A stretch of 64,000 nt of DNA from Alopecurus myosuroides (taxonomy: Eukaryota; Streptophyta; Magnoliopsida; Poales; Poaceae). The translations under genes and the position numbers were made by a program. The notes beneath the pieces are model-generated. The model was not told the DNA's origin and made no database searches. It worked only from the letters and a program-made list of their open reading frames with translations. The stretch is taken from NCBI GenBank assembly GCA_028641055.1, contig CM054061.1, positions 112,848,019 to 112,912,018 on the forward strand. Direction: 5' to 3'. Below are positions 46,959 through 59,327 of the stretch, piece after piece (position 1 is the stretch's first letter; each line of letters opens with the position of its first letter).

Positions 46959-49900
46959 TGTGGCACCCCGATCCAAAGTATCGAGTTACCCCACATAACA
47001 GTCCCACGAGCACTGGATACATGACATCTTGATAACAGGAACATAACCAACAACTTTTTATTAAGGTTTCACGAACCGTTGAGATATTACAATGAGTGTG
47101 ACAGAATGAGGGATGCACCCTGATGTACACAACAATATGTACATTATTTATGCAACACTAGTCTTCTTCAGAGTGCGACAACGGGTTGACTAAAGTGCGT
47201 GATGATGTAGGGCCTAACTCCACGGGTCTCTGCCTGGATACCGGACCCTAGTTCTCGTACAACAGGTACTCAACAATGGGTAATGGAGGTTCTGGACACA
47301 CAAGAAGCCAGTTAAGTACATTGGATGTACTCGCAAGACCTCAAACTACAAACAAGCGGAACCAACTCCTATATGGCATGGCATAAGTACAAGATTTAAA
47401 TTGCGAGTCCAAGCTTAATGTTGGATTTAACTTACCTACTTACATAGGTGGATTCTGAGAACATGTCTCATACCCAACTCGACGATTCTTCACCACTCAC
47501 TAACCAACTTGGCTTACGCAAGCCACAACTAACTCTGGTTCTGACTTAGCTCAACATCAACATTTTAGTTTTTCCATGGCCATACTGACTCTAGTGGACT
47601 TGACCCAACATTGTTTCCTTGCGGAAACAATACTAGACATCTTGGTTTGACACTCTCGAGAGGTTGCAACAGTTATCCACACACTAGGATATAAGATTGT
47701 ACCGTCGGTACCAAAGTACTAAACCCTTCCGGCGGTAGCACAAGCCTACATCCTCATACCGTGCACACTACCAAGACACTCTCTATGTAGCTACCGACTT
47801 ACCCAGCGGGCCAAGTCCTATGACGAAGTGAATCCGGAACGTTCCCAACACATGAGAAACATCTAGCTCCGGAAACTTAGTGAGACTAGCCCTGACCACA
47901 ACTATGCAGTACTGACTAGACACTCCAATTGGGTAGCATCAAAAGAGGTTTGACATGCTATTTGGCTATGGTCTGCCCACACGGACAACGCAAGGTTGTG
48001 CGGATGGTGCTTGGAAGTGGCACTACCGACTCAATCAAATAAAGGGAAGTAGTTATTCTTTAGTCAAATTTTAACATGATGGTCTCATTCACATCAAGAC
48101 AGCAACAAACGTTAGTCCACAACAATATCATAATATCAACGATAATAAAATGGTGACACCCACTTCACCGCACTCCACCATTTCTTTCGGAAAAGGGGAG
48201 GGTTGCATGGTTTCACCCAACGTGGCCATAGGAGGAACTCCCACGCTGCCTTAACCCACCATTTCAACGAGTATATGGGGGGCATGTTTTCTCTCCAATA
48301 AAACAATTCATATTATGCAACATGCCATGCATTGTATCGTTTTCACAAGCAAAAGAAAAATTCAAATAAAATCATAGCCATCTTGGAAACTGAATATTTT
48401 AAGGTTAAGGGTTTGCCTTAAACGGGGGTTTCAACTTCCGCTTCAAAAGGAGGATTTTGATGTATAAAAACAATTTAAAAGGCATTAAAAACACGTCAAA
48501 TGGTATTTAATAAATCACTAGAAAATAAAATCCAACTTGAAATTTGTCCAATGCCATTTTATAGAGTTTTTTTTAAAAAAAATCCCGTGCAAAAGGAATC
48601 ATGTCATTTGGACCATTATTTTAAAAGTTATGATTTTTCAAAGTTTCATCTCAAATCAGTTTTTTCTTCTGAAAAATATATAGAAAAGAATCCAACTACG
48701 CGGGAGACCAAGTCAAACTGATAGCAGGCCAGGGGTGGCCCACATGTCAGCGACTCCACGCCCTGTGCGAAACAGGGGAGGCTAGGGTTTTCCTCTCCGG
48801 CGAGCTCACCGGCGCGGCGTCATCGACATCGGCCACGGGGCACTCAAGGTGGGTGGCTACGGGCTCAGCATGTCAAGGCGGAGCTAGGGGTGGTGGTTGC
48901 CTGGATGGCGGTGACCCACATCAGCGGCGCCGTGCATGTCTTCCGGAGCAGAATGATGGCGAGCTCAGCAGGAGCGCTCTAGGCCATGGGAAGGGTTGTG
49001 GTTGGCGGCTATAGGTTGCTCATGACGTGAATTGGAGGCTAGGGAGGTCGGTGGAGGACGGCGAGCTCAGGAGGTGGCGAATCGGGCTAGGGGGTTTTGG
49101 AGGTGGCAACCAAAATCCCCGGCGGCCAGAGGCACGCCTGGGCTTGGGAAAGGGGAGGAGGGTTTAGAGGGGCCCTGAGGCCGATGAGAGTTTCTAGGGA
49201 GTGGGTAGGGAGCGGGTGGGGGGCTTATATAGCCACGCGACGAGCGGCCGCCATTAATGGTCAGCGAGGTGGGGCAGACGAGCACGTGGGATCGCAGTGG
49301 CGACGCACAGAGAGGGTGGGGCCTTCATAGCTTCTCTAGGTGGCTTAGCGGGCGCGTGTTAGGGTGCGGACTAGCGGGGCTGGTGTAGCAGCGGCGCAAC
49401 AAGGCAACAGGGGAGGGGTCGCACGACAGCACAGCAAGGCAGAGCTACAGGCGCACAACGAATGGCGTATCGCTAGCGTTTGGCTCGCCGAGATGTCATG
49501 GAGAGGATATGATCGAAGGCGAGGCTCTCCTGGCGTGGTTTGAACGCGAGCAACAGTCACCGGCAACGACCAGGAACGGGAGGCACTCCCTGAACACCGT
49601 GATTCCATGAACGGGAGGCTACAGGGCATGCCAGAATTGGCAAGGGCGCGTCTCTCCTCACGGAAAAATCAAAATTCAAAACGGTGTCGCTAGGTGTTGC
49701 AAAACAGTATTTAGAGTAGTTTTTGTTAAGGGGCCAAGAGCTAGTTTGAAAGTTGGCCTATACAGAATTTCCAAATTACTGTTCTGGTCAAAGTGGCATC
49801 TTGGGTTCATAGGGTTTAAACTTGGTTGGCTTGGTTGGCGATGTGGGTCCTAAGGTGGAGGTGATCTTATCCTGGCTCCTGTCAAAAAATAATTAAAATG

Positions 49901-50603
49901 TTTAAATAGCTTTTCCAATTTATTTAATTTTTAGGGTAGAAACAAAACTAGGGAAAATGCAATACTGTCTTAAGAAGATACAAAATATTTTTGCATATTT
50001 GGGTTCCTTATTACTTAGGGAGTGTCCCTGAACTTTGGTGAACTTTTAGAGAAGTATAAAATATATTTTGTTTGGAAAGGTAAGTTTTGTGATTATTGGA
50101 AAACATTCATATGAAAACTGTTTTGGGTGTTTAAATGATTTGTGGCTAGCCAATGGTGAGATCTCCGAGTTGGAGGTCCCTAAGGAGAGTCTCCTCTAGT
50201 CACTTCCCATCAAGGTGAAAACACTTGTACTAGGGTATCTATTTGTACCAAGTTTTGGGCAGTAAGAACATAGGGGTGAAAAGTGAAAATTTACTTAACA
50301 ACCAATAGGTTATTTATGCTCCTGAATTTTTGGGATTTTAGAAAATTTACTTCCTTTGGAAAGCTAGGTGTAAGGGTTTTTGGAAAGCAGAAAAAAAACA
50401 AATGAGTTCAAATTTGGGTTTTTGGGTCCAAGGTGGGGTGGGTAATGGAAAATGGAAAACAAGGAAGAAAATATCCAGGCCATAGGGAGAAAGACGAGAG
50501 AGGGAAAATCAGAAGGTGGTGAAAACATCTAGAAAACATGAGAAAATTTAATCTTGTTTTTGGGAGGGAAATTTTTGAAAGCCCTAATTTTGGGGATGTT
50601 ACA
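46959..50603 (-). mobile_element. Solo LTR F, Tekay-like
   Basis: 3645 bp, TGTAACATCCCC to GGGGTGCCACA on the element strand. It is flanked by AAGAT (46954-46958) and GAGAT (50604-50608), one mismatch. No internal domain or second LTR is present, so it is a solo LTR left by LTR-LTR recombination. GC-rich open frames at 49000-49650 show no domain. Confidence 0.8.
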
Positions 50604-51805
50604 GAGATGTTCTAATTAGACCCTATAATCCCATTAGAGAGGTTCTAATTAGAGGTTTTAATTTAATTAGAGGGTCTCTAATTAAATCTCTAATCCAGTG
50701 AGAGAAACAGAAATGCCCGAATGCCAATTGTTTGTCTCAACAATGATGGAGAGGTGGGATTATATAGTGGGACAAGGGAGGGGACTTTATTTGGGGGTGG
50801 GTGACGTTGGTTTCTTTCTCCCTCCCTCCCTTGGCCGCACCAAGGGCCCTAGGAGGATTTAGATTGGACTCCTAGATGGAGTCCAATCCCCCCTTTCTTT
50901 TTTTCCTTTTCTGAAATTCTTTCTCCATTTATTTATCAAATAAATCAGGGAAAATCCACGGAAGGAAAATGTGCACTGTGAGACCATGGGTCCCACCCGA
51001 CAGCCCCTAAAACTAGGGTTTGCCCCCTTACATGGAAAGTCCCCCACAACTCTTCCGGAACCCCGTGACCCCTATAGATAAAATCATCGACCTTATCTAA
51101 CGATGTCAGAAACATATTCCCAACATCCCGGGACATCTCATATCCTCCTTTATATCTCATATAATGTTCTACCAATATTAGTATTATTTCTCTCTTATGG
51201 TAATTTTCCCGAAACGACTTCGATTCACACTAGACTTGTTTTTGTTATATCGTAATGACATCTACCATTACCTATTGATGTTAGAAACATATTTCCAACA
51301 TATCTGGACATCTCATGCCCTCCGTAATCCCTCTTGAATGTTTATTCTATCATATCAAAATTAGCCGAATGATACCCTACTCTCCTCCGAATCATCCAAT
51401 GGAAACAATAGACCTTGACCCCTTAAGTGTGTGACCCCTACATGTCCGATAACTAGTAGACATGACCGGAAAACCATTTTTTAATCAATAATTAACATCG
51501 GGACTATGGACTTACATATTGATTCCTACAAGTTATACGAAGAAAACTGCTGAACCCGTTGGTAGTTAAGTAACTTCCTATTACTTCACGATACCAATCA
51601 ATACCTCGGAACAAGATAAATGATAAAACCATGATTAAAATATTTAACGACCTTATCACATTATTCCCGGTATCTGGTATGATTCCTTTTACTTGTTATT
51701 GTGACATAGTATCCCCATGACTAGTGTCATGTCCTTGTCTGCGCAGAATTATTTACCGATACTATTTCACCTAGTGGATCCTGGATGTATCTCTATATTA
51801 ATTAG

Positions 51806-52639
51806 GAGAGAAATCCTTCTCTGACATTAATTGAAAGTTGGATTCCTTATTTGGCCCTGAAAAGTTTTTCTCTACCTTATATGACACTACGTGCAATATT
51901 TTTGCCCTATATGACACTCTAGTTCATTTTGAAAACTAACGGTGTTAAATAGAAACAGGAAAATACGTTTTTGCCCCTGATCCATTATGTTACAATAATT
52001 TCGTAAATACAAAGATTAACATATTTTGGCATGGAGATGAAAATCTACCAGGACTATAAATTTGGCGGTGCCGGTTTTGCCAATATAATATGGCTAATAA
52101 TCGGGTAGCCGAGGATTAAATACAAAAAATATTGTTCATATCTGATTATTGGAGTTAGATTTTTTTTTACCGTATCTCCTAGTTCGGTATGGCCGCTGAA
52201 AAAATATTGTAGCACTTTCTGTACATGCACAATAGTGCACTTTAGCGATCATGCGGTCTTCACTTTTCTACTTCAATCCATCGACCCGACCAGCATAGGC
52301 GTCAACGATCGAATCCAAGTGCAACCATGCACATGCTCATGCAGGAAGAGCTACTGCACCAATCTTTGTGTTGTCGTCGCGTACTGTTCCACGGGGCGCA
52401 GCTAATTGTGACGCATGTAGATAGAATTCTCTTTTTTTATACATGGATTCGATTGGGAGTGTCGTGACACCTTTACCACTTACGAATGGTATTATGGTCA
52501 ACCATGAAATAATTTTATAGAACAATGTAAGGAACCAACAGTGATGTTATGTGAGGAATTTTTTTTCACAAGTGTCAAAATTTATCATAATGAAATAGGG
52601 AATCCAACTTTCAGCGAGTGTCATGGAAGGAATTCTCTC
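51806..52639. mobile_element. Mutator-like non-autonomous element (MITE)
   Basis: 834 bp with imperfect terminal inverted repeats of about 45 bp (GAGAGAAATCC at one end, GGAATTCTCTC at the other, sharing GAAAGTTGGATTCC). It is flanked by the 9-bp duplication ATTAATTAG (51797-51805, 52640-52648). The X1 and X2 3' LTRs have the empty site. A 9-bp duplication with long TIRs points to the Mutator superfamily. The internal 400 bp is not related to the flanks and shows no recognised protein. Confidence 0.85.
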
Positions 52640-52787
52640 ATTAATTAGAGGATTAATTCCCAATCTTGAACTATCACAATGAATGAATACCTTCGTGACC
52701 ACCCTGTGTTAGCCTTTTTTATCACCCAGTTTACGGTGTGATACTTGACTATTCCAAAATGATCCTTACAGTAAACTTAATTTATAT

Positions 52788-53165
52788 TCTCATGGTCTAT
52801 GGAATCAAACAAAATGACCAATCTATGATGATACTATTTATCAAAACTAATCTTGTAGTATCTCAACTACTTGGGTCTACCCAGCCATAATGTTGAAATA
52901 TCATTGTGCTCCCATTAATATTAACATAACATATGTCATCACCAGGAAAATATGGTCATCTAATAATAACGAATTTCTCATGGTCTAATGAAGCAAACAA
53001 AATGACTAATTTGTGATGATACAATTTAGCAAAATTAATCTCATAGTATTTCAACTATTTGGGTCTACCTAGCCACAATGTTGAAACAATATTGTGCTCC
53101 CATTAATATTGACATAACAAATGTCCATGACCAGGAAAACGTGGTCATCTAATATTAACGAGTTT
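52788..53165. repeat. Tandem duplication of about 190 bp in the X2 5' LTR
   Basis: The unit beginning TCTCATGGTCTA at about 52788 recurs at about 52976 with substitutions. The X1 LTR and the X2 3' LTR have one unit. Confidence 0.8.
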
Positions 53166-53329
53166 GTCTGTGAGACATGAAAAGGGGTTATAACGGCGTG
53201 TTTATATTTCTACGCGTTCGTATGGAGTTTCCTCTTAATCTCATATTCAGTGACATACCAGTTATAGCATAAAAACATAATACAGTAATCATGAAGCCGA
53301 TGTCTCTTGGCCATACATCCAACAGAAAC

Positions 53330-53967
53330 ACCATAGAATTAAAATATAATAACATAGCTCACGATCACATGAATATCACACCATGGGAGAGAGAGATAAC
53401 CACATAGTTACGACCACGAGCCCTCAGCCCGACGAAGGGACTACTCTTGCATCGTGGGTGGCAGCAACGTCGACGAAGATGGCTCTGGGGGGCACTTCCC
53501 GTCCCGGCAGAGTGACAGAACAAAGACTTCTACCTCCCCATTAGGGTTTTGGATGGCGGCAGAGTTCGGACGCGTTTCTAGAAAAATACTCCAATGGTCT
53601 TTCGTTTTAGGGTAAAAGTGATTTTATACGCGAAGATGCAACGCGAGGCGGTGGCCGAGGACATGGGATGACCCCAGGTGCGGCCAGGGGCATGCCTGGC
53701 ACCCCTTTCGTGGTTGTGGGCCTCCTCCATGGGTGTACTTCTGGCTCCGGGAGTCTTCCGGTGAATAAAAATTACTCGTGAATTTTCAGCTCATTGCGAG
53801 CACTTTCCATTTTGGACCTTTTCTGCAATACACAGACAAAATAAACAGAAACTAGCACTAGGCACTGGATTAGTAGGTTAGTCCAATAAATGATAGAAAA
53901 CATGGGAAATCATGTAGAAAAAATCACAGTGCATAAAAAATTATAGATATGTCCGAGACGTATCAAT
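53330..53967 (-). repeat. Element E 5' LTR, right segment (LTR start)
   Basis: On the element strand it begins TGATACGTCTCGGACATATC, a typical grass Athila-type LTR start. It continues the LTR from 20092 after X2 is removed. Confidence 0.65.
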
Positions 53968-55746
53968 GACCAAGAAGGACACTATGTCGATCCAATGGAT
54001 GAACCAATCGGTGCACCTGGTCGATATCTCCAGCTGGAAGCCAGATTTGGAGGTGCTCTTCTCCAAGATCCAGGCATCGGTGGTCGATCTCTAGTGCACA
54101 CACCCTGCTGCTTTGGAGTTGGGTGGTGGATCGGCGACGGGACATCCCTCTACCAATCCGACATTCTCCTCTCATGCGGTGATCCACGGACCAGGCCACG
54201 CTATCAGCAAGCTCCCCATAGGTTTTCTGGCAGTGGACTCTACATCGTGGTCAGAACCTTCGGCCACGGGTATGACCACTCTCCAACATCCTATGCCTTA
54301 CAACTCCTATAACACCATGATGTCGAGCCAAATTCTCACGGGGATTGGGTGTACACGCTCCCTTTTCCCCCATTTACCGGTGATAATCCAAACCTATGGA
54401 TCACACTTGTTGAATAATATTTCCGCATGTTCGAAATCCATGAATCATTATGGGTTTCTATGGGGATTTTATATTGGTCGGGTGCGATCGGCATTTGGTT
54501 GCAATTTGTGTTTAAAGTTGGCTAATCTACGGTGGGTTTCCTTGTTGAGCACTCGTTTTGGAAGGGATCACCACCAAATAATTATATGCCAATTCTACAC
54601 AATTAAACAAACTTCTTTGGTGGCCGATTACGTTTGGCGATTTGATATTATGATGAACCGCTTGGTGTCTTACTCTTATATTATTCTCTCACTCATTTGT
54701 TGCGGGACTGCGAGCGGATATCTGGGCAGTAGTCATGGTTTAGCGACCTGCCGACCTGGATACATCATGTTTGCTGGTGTTGCAGCAAGTGAAGGTTACA
54801 GAAGGGGAAAATGTATCACCGCCAAGGCCGAGTGAATGTCGATACATTTGAATACCAGCAAAACCTTTATCTCTGCAGGCTCCATCGACACCAGCTAGCC
54901 GCGCATCTGACACAAGGTGTATTTAAGCTGTCACAAGAAACACAGAGGACAAAGTGGCCCAACTACGTAACTATAGACGAGCCAAGGGGTTATGTTTCAC
55001 GTGCGGAGAAAAATGGAGGCTGCCGCAGATCTGTCCCCAAACAACTCAGCTTCATATCATCAAAGAACTACTTGCGTTATTTTCTCCAGAAGAGCAGACA
55101 ATGACAATTCAAACTCTGGCCCTAAGATAATTGAGACCGCTTGTTCTATTTCACTGCAGCTGTCACAAGGTCTACTTCGACAACCCTAGTGATTATTTAA
55201 CTGCAAGCATTTTTCGTGAGTCTTGAAGTTCTGATATTAATTGACTCTCGCAGTTCAGCATCTTTTATTAATCATCAATTGGCATCAAAATTGGAGGGGA
55301 TTCAGTCACTGCCAAGTCTTTCCGAGTGAATGTCGCTGACGGTGCACAACATCGTTGTTCGCAATATATTCCTAGCTGCCCGTGGTCATCACAAGGGCAC
55401 CAATTTTCAATAGATTTCAATGCCATTGATATCCTTCGGCGCTATCTTGGGGATGGAAGGGCTTGAGAAACATAAATCCCAGCATCGTTTGGATTGGTAA
55501 GACCCTCACAATGTATACACCAATAGGTTCTATTACATTGAAAGGGCACATAAGCGATAAGGCGCAACGTTCAGCAGTCTTGCCAGCTGAACTAACCAAA
55601 TTGTGCCAACAAGGATATGTTGGGCACCTGGGTCATATATACTCGCTGAGTGACACTCTGCATTCTCTAGAAGTGACTCCAGAATAGGTTTAGTCCCTGA
55701 TTTCACAATCTCCTCATGTTTTCGTTGAACCAACATCGCTGCCTCT
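53968..55746 (+). pseudogene. Element H gag and protease
   Basis: Decayed frames. A gag core motif (RFGRDHHQ, IKQTSLVADYVWRF) lies at about 54560-54650. A zinc-knuckle-like CFTCGEKW begins at 54993. Protease follows with LIDSRSS at about 55237-55257, where the catalytic DSG reads DSR, then a GMEGLEKH block near 55450. Multiple frameshifts and stops. The frame runs into the LINE insertion site at 55747. Confidence 0.75.
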
Positions 55747-55755
55747 CAGGCATGC

Positions 55756-58426
55756 GTTTTTTTTTGAAATGGGTAATCCCATCCTCTGTATTTAATCGAT
55801 GCACACGACTTTTATATTAAAACCATAGTTCTCAAGTAGAAAACAACGAAGTAAAAATATTACAAATCAACTAGTAGGACGTGTGTCCACAAAAATCAAC
55901 CACGAGAAAACAGAGAACACCCTTAGACCGCTACCCATGGTAAACGTCTAGTATGCAGCCATCCACCCGTCTTGAAGATAGCCCGTACGACCGCCATCAA
56001 GCAAGAACATCCGGCATCCAAACGTACACGCTGGTCGTCTGGAAGGACGAATGACCACATATGAATCCAATGTGTCGCGCGATGAACGACCTGCAAAAAT
56101 GACCAACTCTCAAATTGTTACAAATCACATCATTTCTGCAATTCCAAATTGCCCAAAGAAAAGCACATACACCAATGCGTATACTCGATTTAGTAGAATT
56201 ATCAACTCCACTGAACCAATTACCAAACATATTAGTAACGCTACTTGGTGGAATAATACTAAAAGTAAAGTGCACCAATCTCCATATTTTTCTAACAGAG
56301 TCACAGGAAACAAACATATGCTCAACCGTTTCATCGCTATCACAGAACATACATTTTGTACATCTTGTCTATCTTTGTACCAGGTTATCCTTAGTGAGTA
56401 ACTCCTTACAATTAAAAAACCACATAAAGATCTTAATCTTTATCATTACCTTTTGTTTCCACAAATATTTGTGAAGGAACCTGGTATTACCATTCATAAG
56501 GTCAGCATAAAAATACTTAACAGAAAACACTCCTAAATATGTTAATTTCCACTCTATTGAATCTTTCTCCTCGGTCAGAGAGACATTCATTAATCTCTCA
56601 ACTAAATCAAGCCACCAATCTATTTGTCCCCATGTAAGGCTCTCCTAAACTCAATGTTCATGTGCTCATGATCAAGGACATGTGCTACAACCACATTCTT
56701 ATGATGCACAATATTAAATAAGGAAGGATACTGCAGGGCTAATGGCATTCCATCTAACCACGGATCCTCCCAAAATCTAGTACTTTGGCCACTACCAATG
56801 GAAAAGGAAATGCAATAAAAAAAATCTTTGTTAACCCCCATAATCCCTTTATAGAATGGAGAATCCGTCGGTTTAGACTCAACCTGAGCTAAGGGCAAAC
56901 CTTTAATATATTTATTGTGTAGCAACTCATGCCACACTCCATCCTCCATTAAAAGTTCAAATATCCACTTCGCAAGTAAACATTTATTCTTAACATCAAT
57001 ACATTCAATCCCAAGACAACATTCATCTTTAGGACGACACACAATACTCTATTTGGTAAGATGATATTCCTTTTTGGTCTGATCATGCTGCCAAAAGAAA
57101 CGAGATCTATAAAAGTCCAATCTCTTCTTCAACCCAACAGGTATCTAAAAAAATAGTAGAAACAAGACTCGACAAAACTGAATTAATAAGGACCAGACAA
57201 TCTCTATATGAGAGCAACATTCCTATCCATGAACTCAGGTTTTGCTCAAAACGATCCTCAATAGGTTTCCATTCTCTATTAAGCAACTTACGATAATGTA
57301 TCGGAATCCCCAGATATTTAAAGGGAAGAGCACCAAGCTCGCACCCAAATACTTGCCTATACTCGTGCTGAAAGTCATTAGCAAGTCCAAAATAGAAGAT
57401 CTCGCTCTTGTGGAAATTTACTTTAAACCCGACGGTTGTTCGAAGATAGACATAATTAATTTCATATTAACAGTCTTCTCAAGGTCATGCTCTAGAAAAG
57501 GAATAGTGTCATCAACGTACTGAAGGATAGATACCCCACCTTCCACTAGGTGAGGCACTAGACCCCCTACTTGCCCGTCCTCTTGTGCTCTGGCAATAAG
57601 TACGGCCAACATATCAGCCACCAAGTTCAAGAACATAGGAGATAACGGATCTCCCTGGCTCGGTCCTTTTAACGTCTGAAAATAATGACCAATGTCATCA
57701 TTTACCCTAACTCCAACGCTCCCACCTTGCACAAACCTAGCTACTCAATCACACCACTGAGGAGTGAAACCTTTCATGTGTAGGGTTTGTTGTAGAAACA
57801 CCTAGTTTACTTTATCATATGCTCTCTCAAAATCTATTTTAAATAGCACACCATCCATTTTCTTTATCTTTAACTCATGAATTGTCTCATGTAAGACAAC
57901 AACCCCTTCCAAAATATTTCTTCCCAGAAAAAATGCAGATTACGAAGGTCGGATAACCGACTGCGCAATAGAGGTTACCATGTTTGTGCTCACTTTTGTA
58001 AAGATCTTAAAACTCACATTTAAGAGGCAAATAGGTTTGTATTGTTCAATCCTGCTCGCATCCTCTTTTTTAGGAAAAAGTTTTATAATACCAAAGTTGA
58101 GCTTGAACAAATGCAAATCCCCTGAATGCAAATGAGAAAACATCTCCATTAAGTCCCACCTGATGACATCCCAAAATCTCTGGTACAACTCCGCAGGAAA
58201 CCCATCCGGTCCTTGAGCTTTATTAGTTTCCATTTGAGCAATAGCCTCCCACACCTTCTTTTCCGAAAAAGGGTGTATCAATATTTCATTCTCATTCATG
58301 GAAATTTTAGGGAGGTCATCAATAAGCTCTTCATCCAAACGGAAAAAAGATGGAGCATTTGCTCCAAACGACTTTTTAAAATACTCAGAAATGCAGATTT
58401 TCAAGTTTTGTTGGCCAACAATAACC
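55756..58426 (-). mobile_element. L1-type LINE, 5'-truncated
   Basis: Inserted in H with the 9-bp duplication CAGGCATGC (55747-55755, 58427-58435). The 3' end is a short A tail (T run at 55757-55765 on plus). Removing it restores the H reading into RT. The 5' end is truncated within ORF2. Confidence 0.92.
55990..58404 (-). pseudogene. LINE ORF2 remnant: reverse transcriptase and zinc-binding C-terminus
   Basis: RT blocks: QGPDGFPAELYQ at about 58190-58225, SQGDPLSPMF at about 57625-57655, and the active site YVDD at 57508-57519 (intact). The C-terminal zf-RVT-like region has CMFCDSDETVEHMFVSC at about 56300-56350. The endonuclease domain is lost with the 5' truncation. At least six stops or frameshifts, for example near 57935, 57740 and 57050. 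It would have driven target-primed reverse transcription; it is now inactive. Confidence 0.85.
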
Positions 58427-58435
58427 CAGGCATGC

Positions 58436-59327
58436 TTGCGACCACTAAATTCCGCTAAATTCCCCCTTTTCGAGGATCACAACCAGCCAGCATATGAGCG
58501 TATCATCACAAAACGGAACTTAAGACCGATATTGAGCGCTAGGTAGCTATTGGAGTCGGGCGTTATACACGAATCATGAGTAGTTTCTTGTCACCATCAA
58601 TTATGGTTAAAAAGAATGGCGATACATGGCGCATTTGCGTCAATTACCGTTCCCTCAATTCAATGACGGTGATCAGCAAATACCTCTTGCCCGTCATCGA
58701 TGAACTGCTCGACATGCTCGCCTGCGCATGATGGTTTTCCAAACTTGATTTATGCGCAGGTTACCATCAGATGCGCCTCGCTCTAGGGGAGGAATGCAAC
58801 ATTGCATTTTAGACCCATTCCGTCCATTGGGAGTATAAACTATAAAGTAATGAATTTCGCCTTGGCGGGCGCACCGGCTACATTCTTGGACGCGATGAAT
58901 CTTACACTTCGGTCACTGTTGCGATAGTGTGTCATTGTCTTCTTCGAGGCCATCCTTGTTTACGGCGCCAGTTTGCCGGAACATGTCAATCACCTCAAAC
59001 AAGTGATGCAGTTGCTCCGGCATGACAACTCTCGGGTAAAAAAATCGAAGTGTGTGTTTGGCCAACAATAGATAGCCTATCTGGGGGCATGTGATCAACA
59101 ACACAGGGGTTTCTTCTAACCCAGAAAAGATAAGCAAGGTCGAGCAAGGGCCGACGCTAGAAACATCAAAAGATGTGGAAATTTTTCTTCTTCTAGCCGG
59201 GTACTATCGCAAATTCGTGAAACACTTTGCCATTATTGCTTGTCCTCTGTTTAATCTGCTCAAGAAGCAAGTTCCATTTGTACGGACTAGCGAAACAGAG
59301 ACTGATTTCCAGTTTCTTAAGCAATGA
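58436..59327 (+). pseudogene. Element H reverse transcriptase
   Basis: RT begins with degenerate sequence, then VKKNGDTWRICVNYRSLN (about 58600-58660) and KYLLPVIDELLDML. FSKLDLCAGYHQMRL follows at about 58735-58785. The active site block reads VIVFFEAILVY (about 58930-58965), so the FxDD aspartates are replaced by EA. Stops and frameshifts follow. Confidence 0.85.

Larger units (their letters stand above)
20093..53324 (-). mobile_element. Ty1/copia element X2 (Angela-like), expanded to 33 kb by nested insertions
   Basis: The 3' LTR is on the left (20093-22205) and the 5' LTR on the right (46673-53324, itself interrupted). The termini are TATTGG... on the left and ...CCAACA on the right. Flanks are GAGAC (20088-20092) and GAAAC (53325-53329), one mismatch in five, and both lie within the LTR of element E. 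Internal sequence survives at 22206-23630 and 28211-28260. Between 28261 and 46672 its identity is unclear apart from the inserted elements. That the two LTRs belong to one element is inferred from orientation, the target duplication and the continuity of E. Confidence 0.65.
46673..53324 (-). repeat. X2 5' LTR, interrupted by solo LTR F and a Mutator-type MITE
   Basis: Segments 46673-46958, 50609-51805 and 52649-53324 align in order with 20276-22205. It lacks the last about 180 bp, carries a tandem duplication at 52788-53165 and ends CCAACA at 53324. Confidence 0.75.
19081..53967 (-). mobile_element. Athila-like element E: 5' LTR, PBS and short internal remnant, split by X2
   Basis: The LTR begins on the left as TGATAACCC at 19205 and ends on the right at 53967 with GACGTATCA. 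It is interrupted between 20092 and 53325 by X2, whose target duplication is GAGAC/GAAAC. A perfect PBS lies at 19177-19194. Only about 100-120 bp of internal sequence remains to the left before X1 copia sequence. The 3' end is lost. On the right it abuts Reina-like gag at 53968, so E probably inserted in that element (expected target duplication ATGAC, not verifiable here). Confidence 0.65.

Noticed and set aside
48500..48721. 73-codon plus-strand frame in solo LTR F
   Set aside because: AT-rich low-complexity frame with no motif.
54113..54835. Long 240-codon frame as a separate gene
   Set aside because: It mixes true gag-frame pieces with shifted frames of the chromovirus remnant; recognised motifs occupy only part of it.
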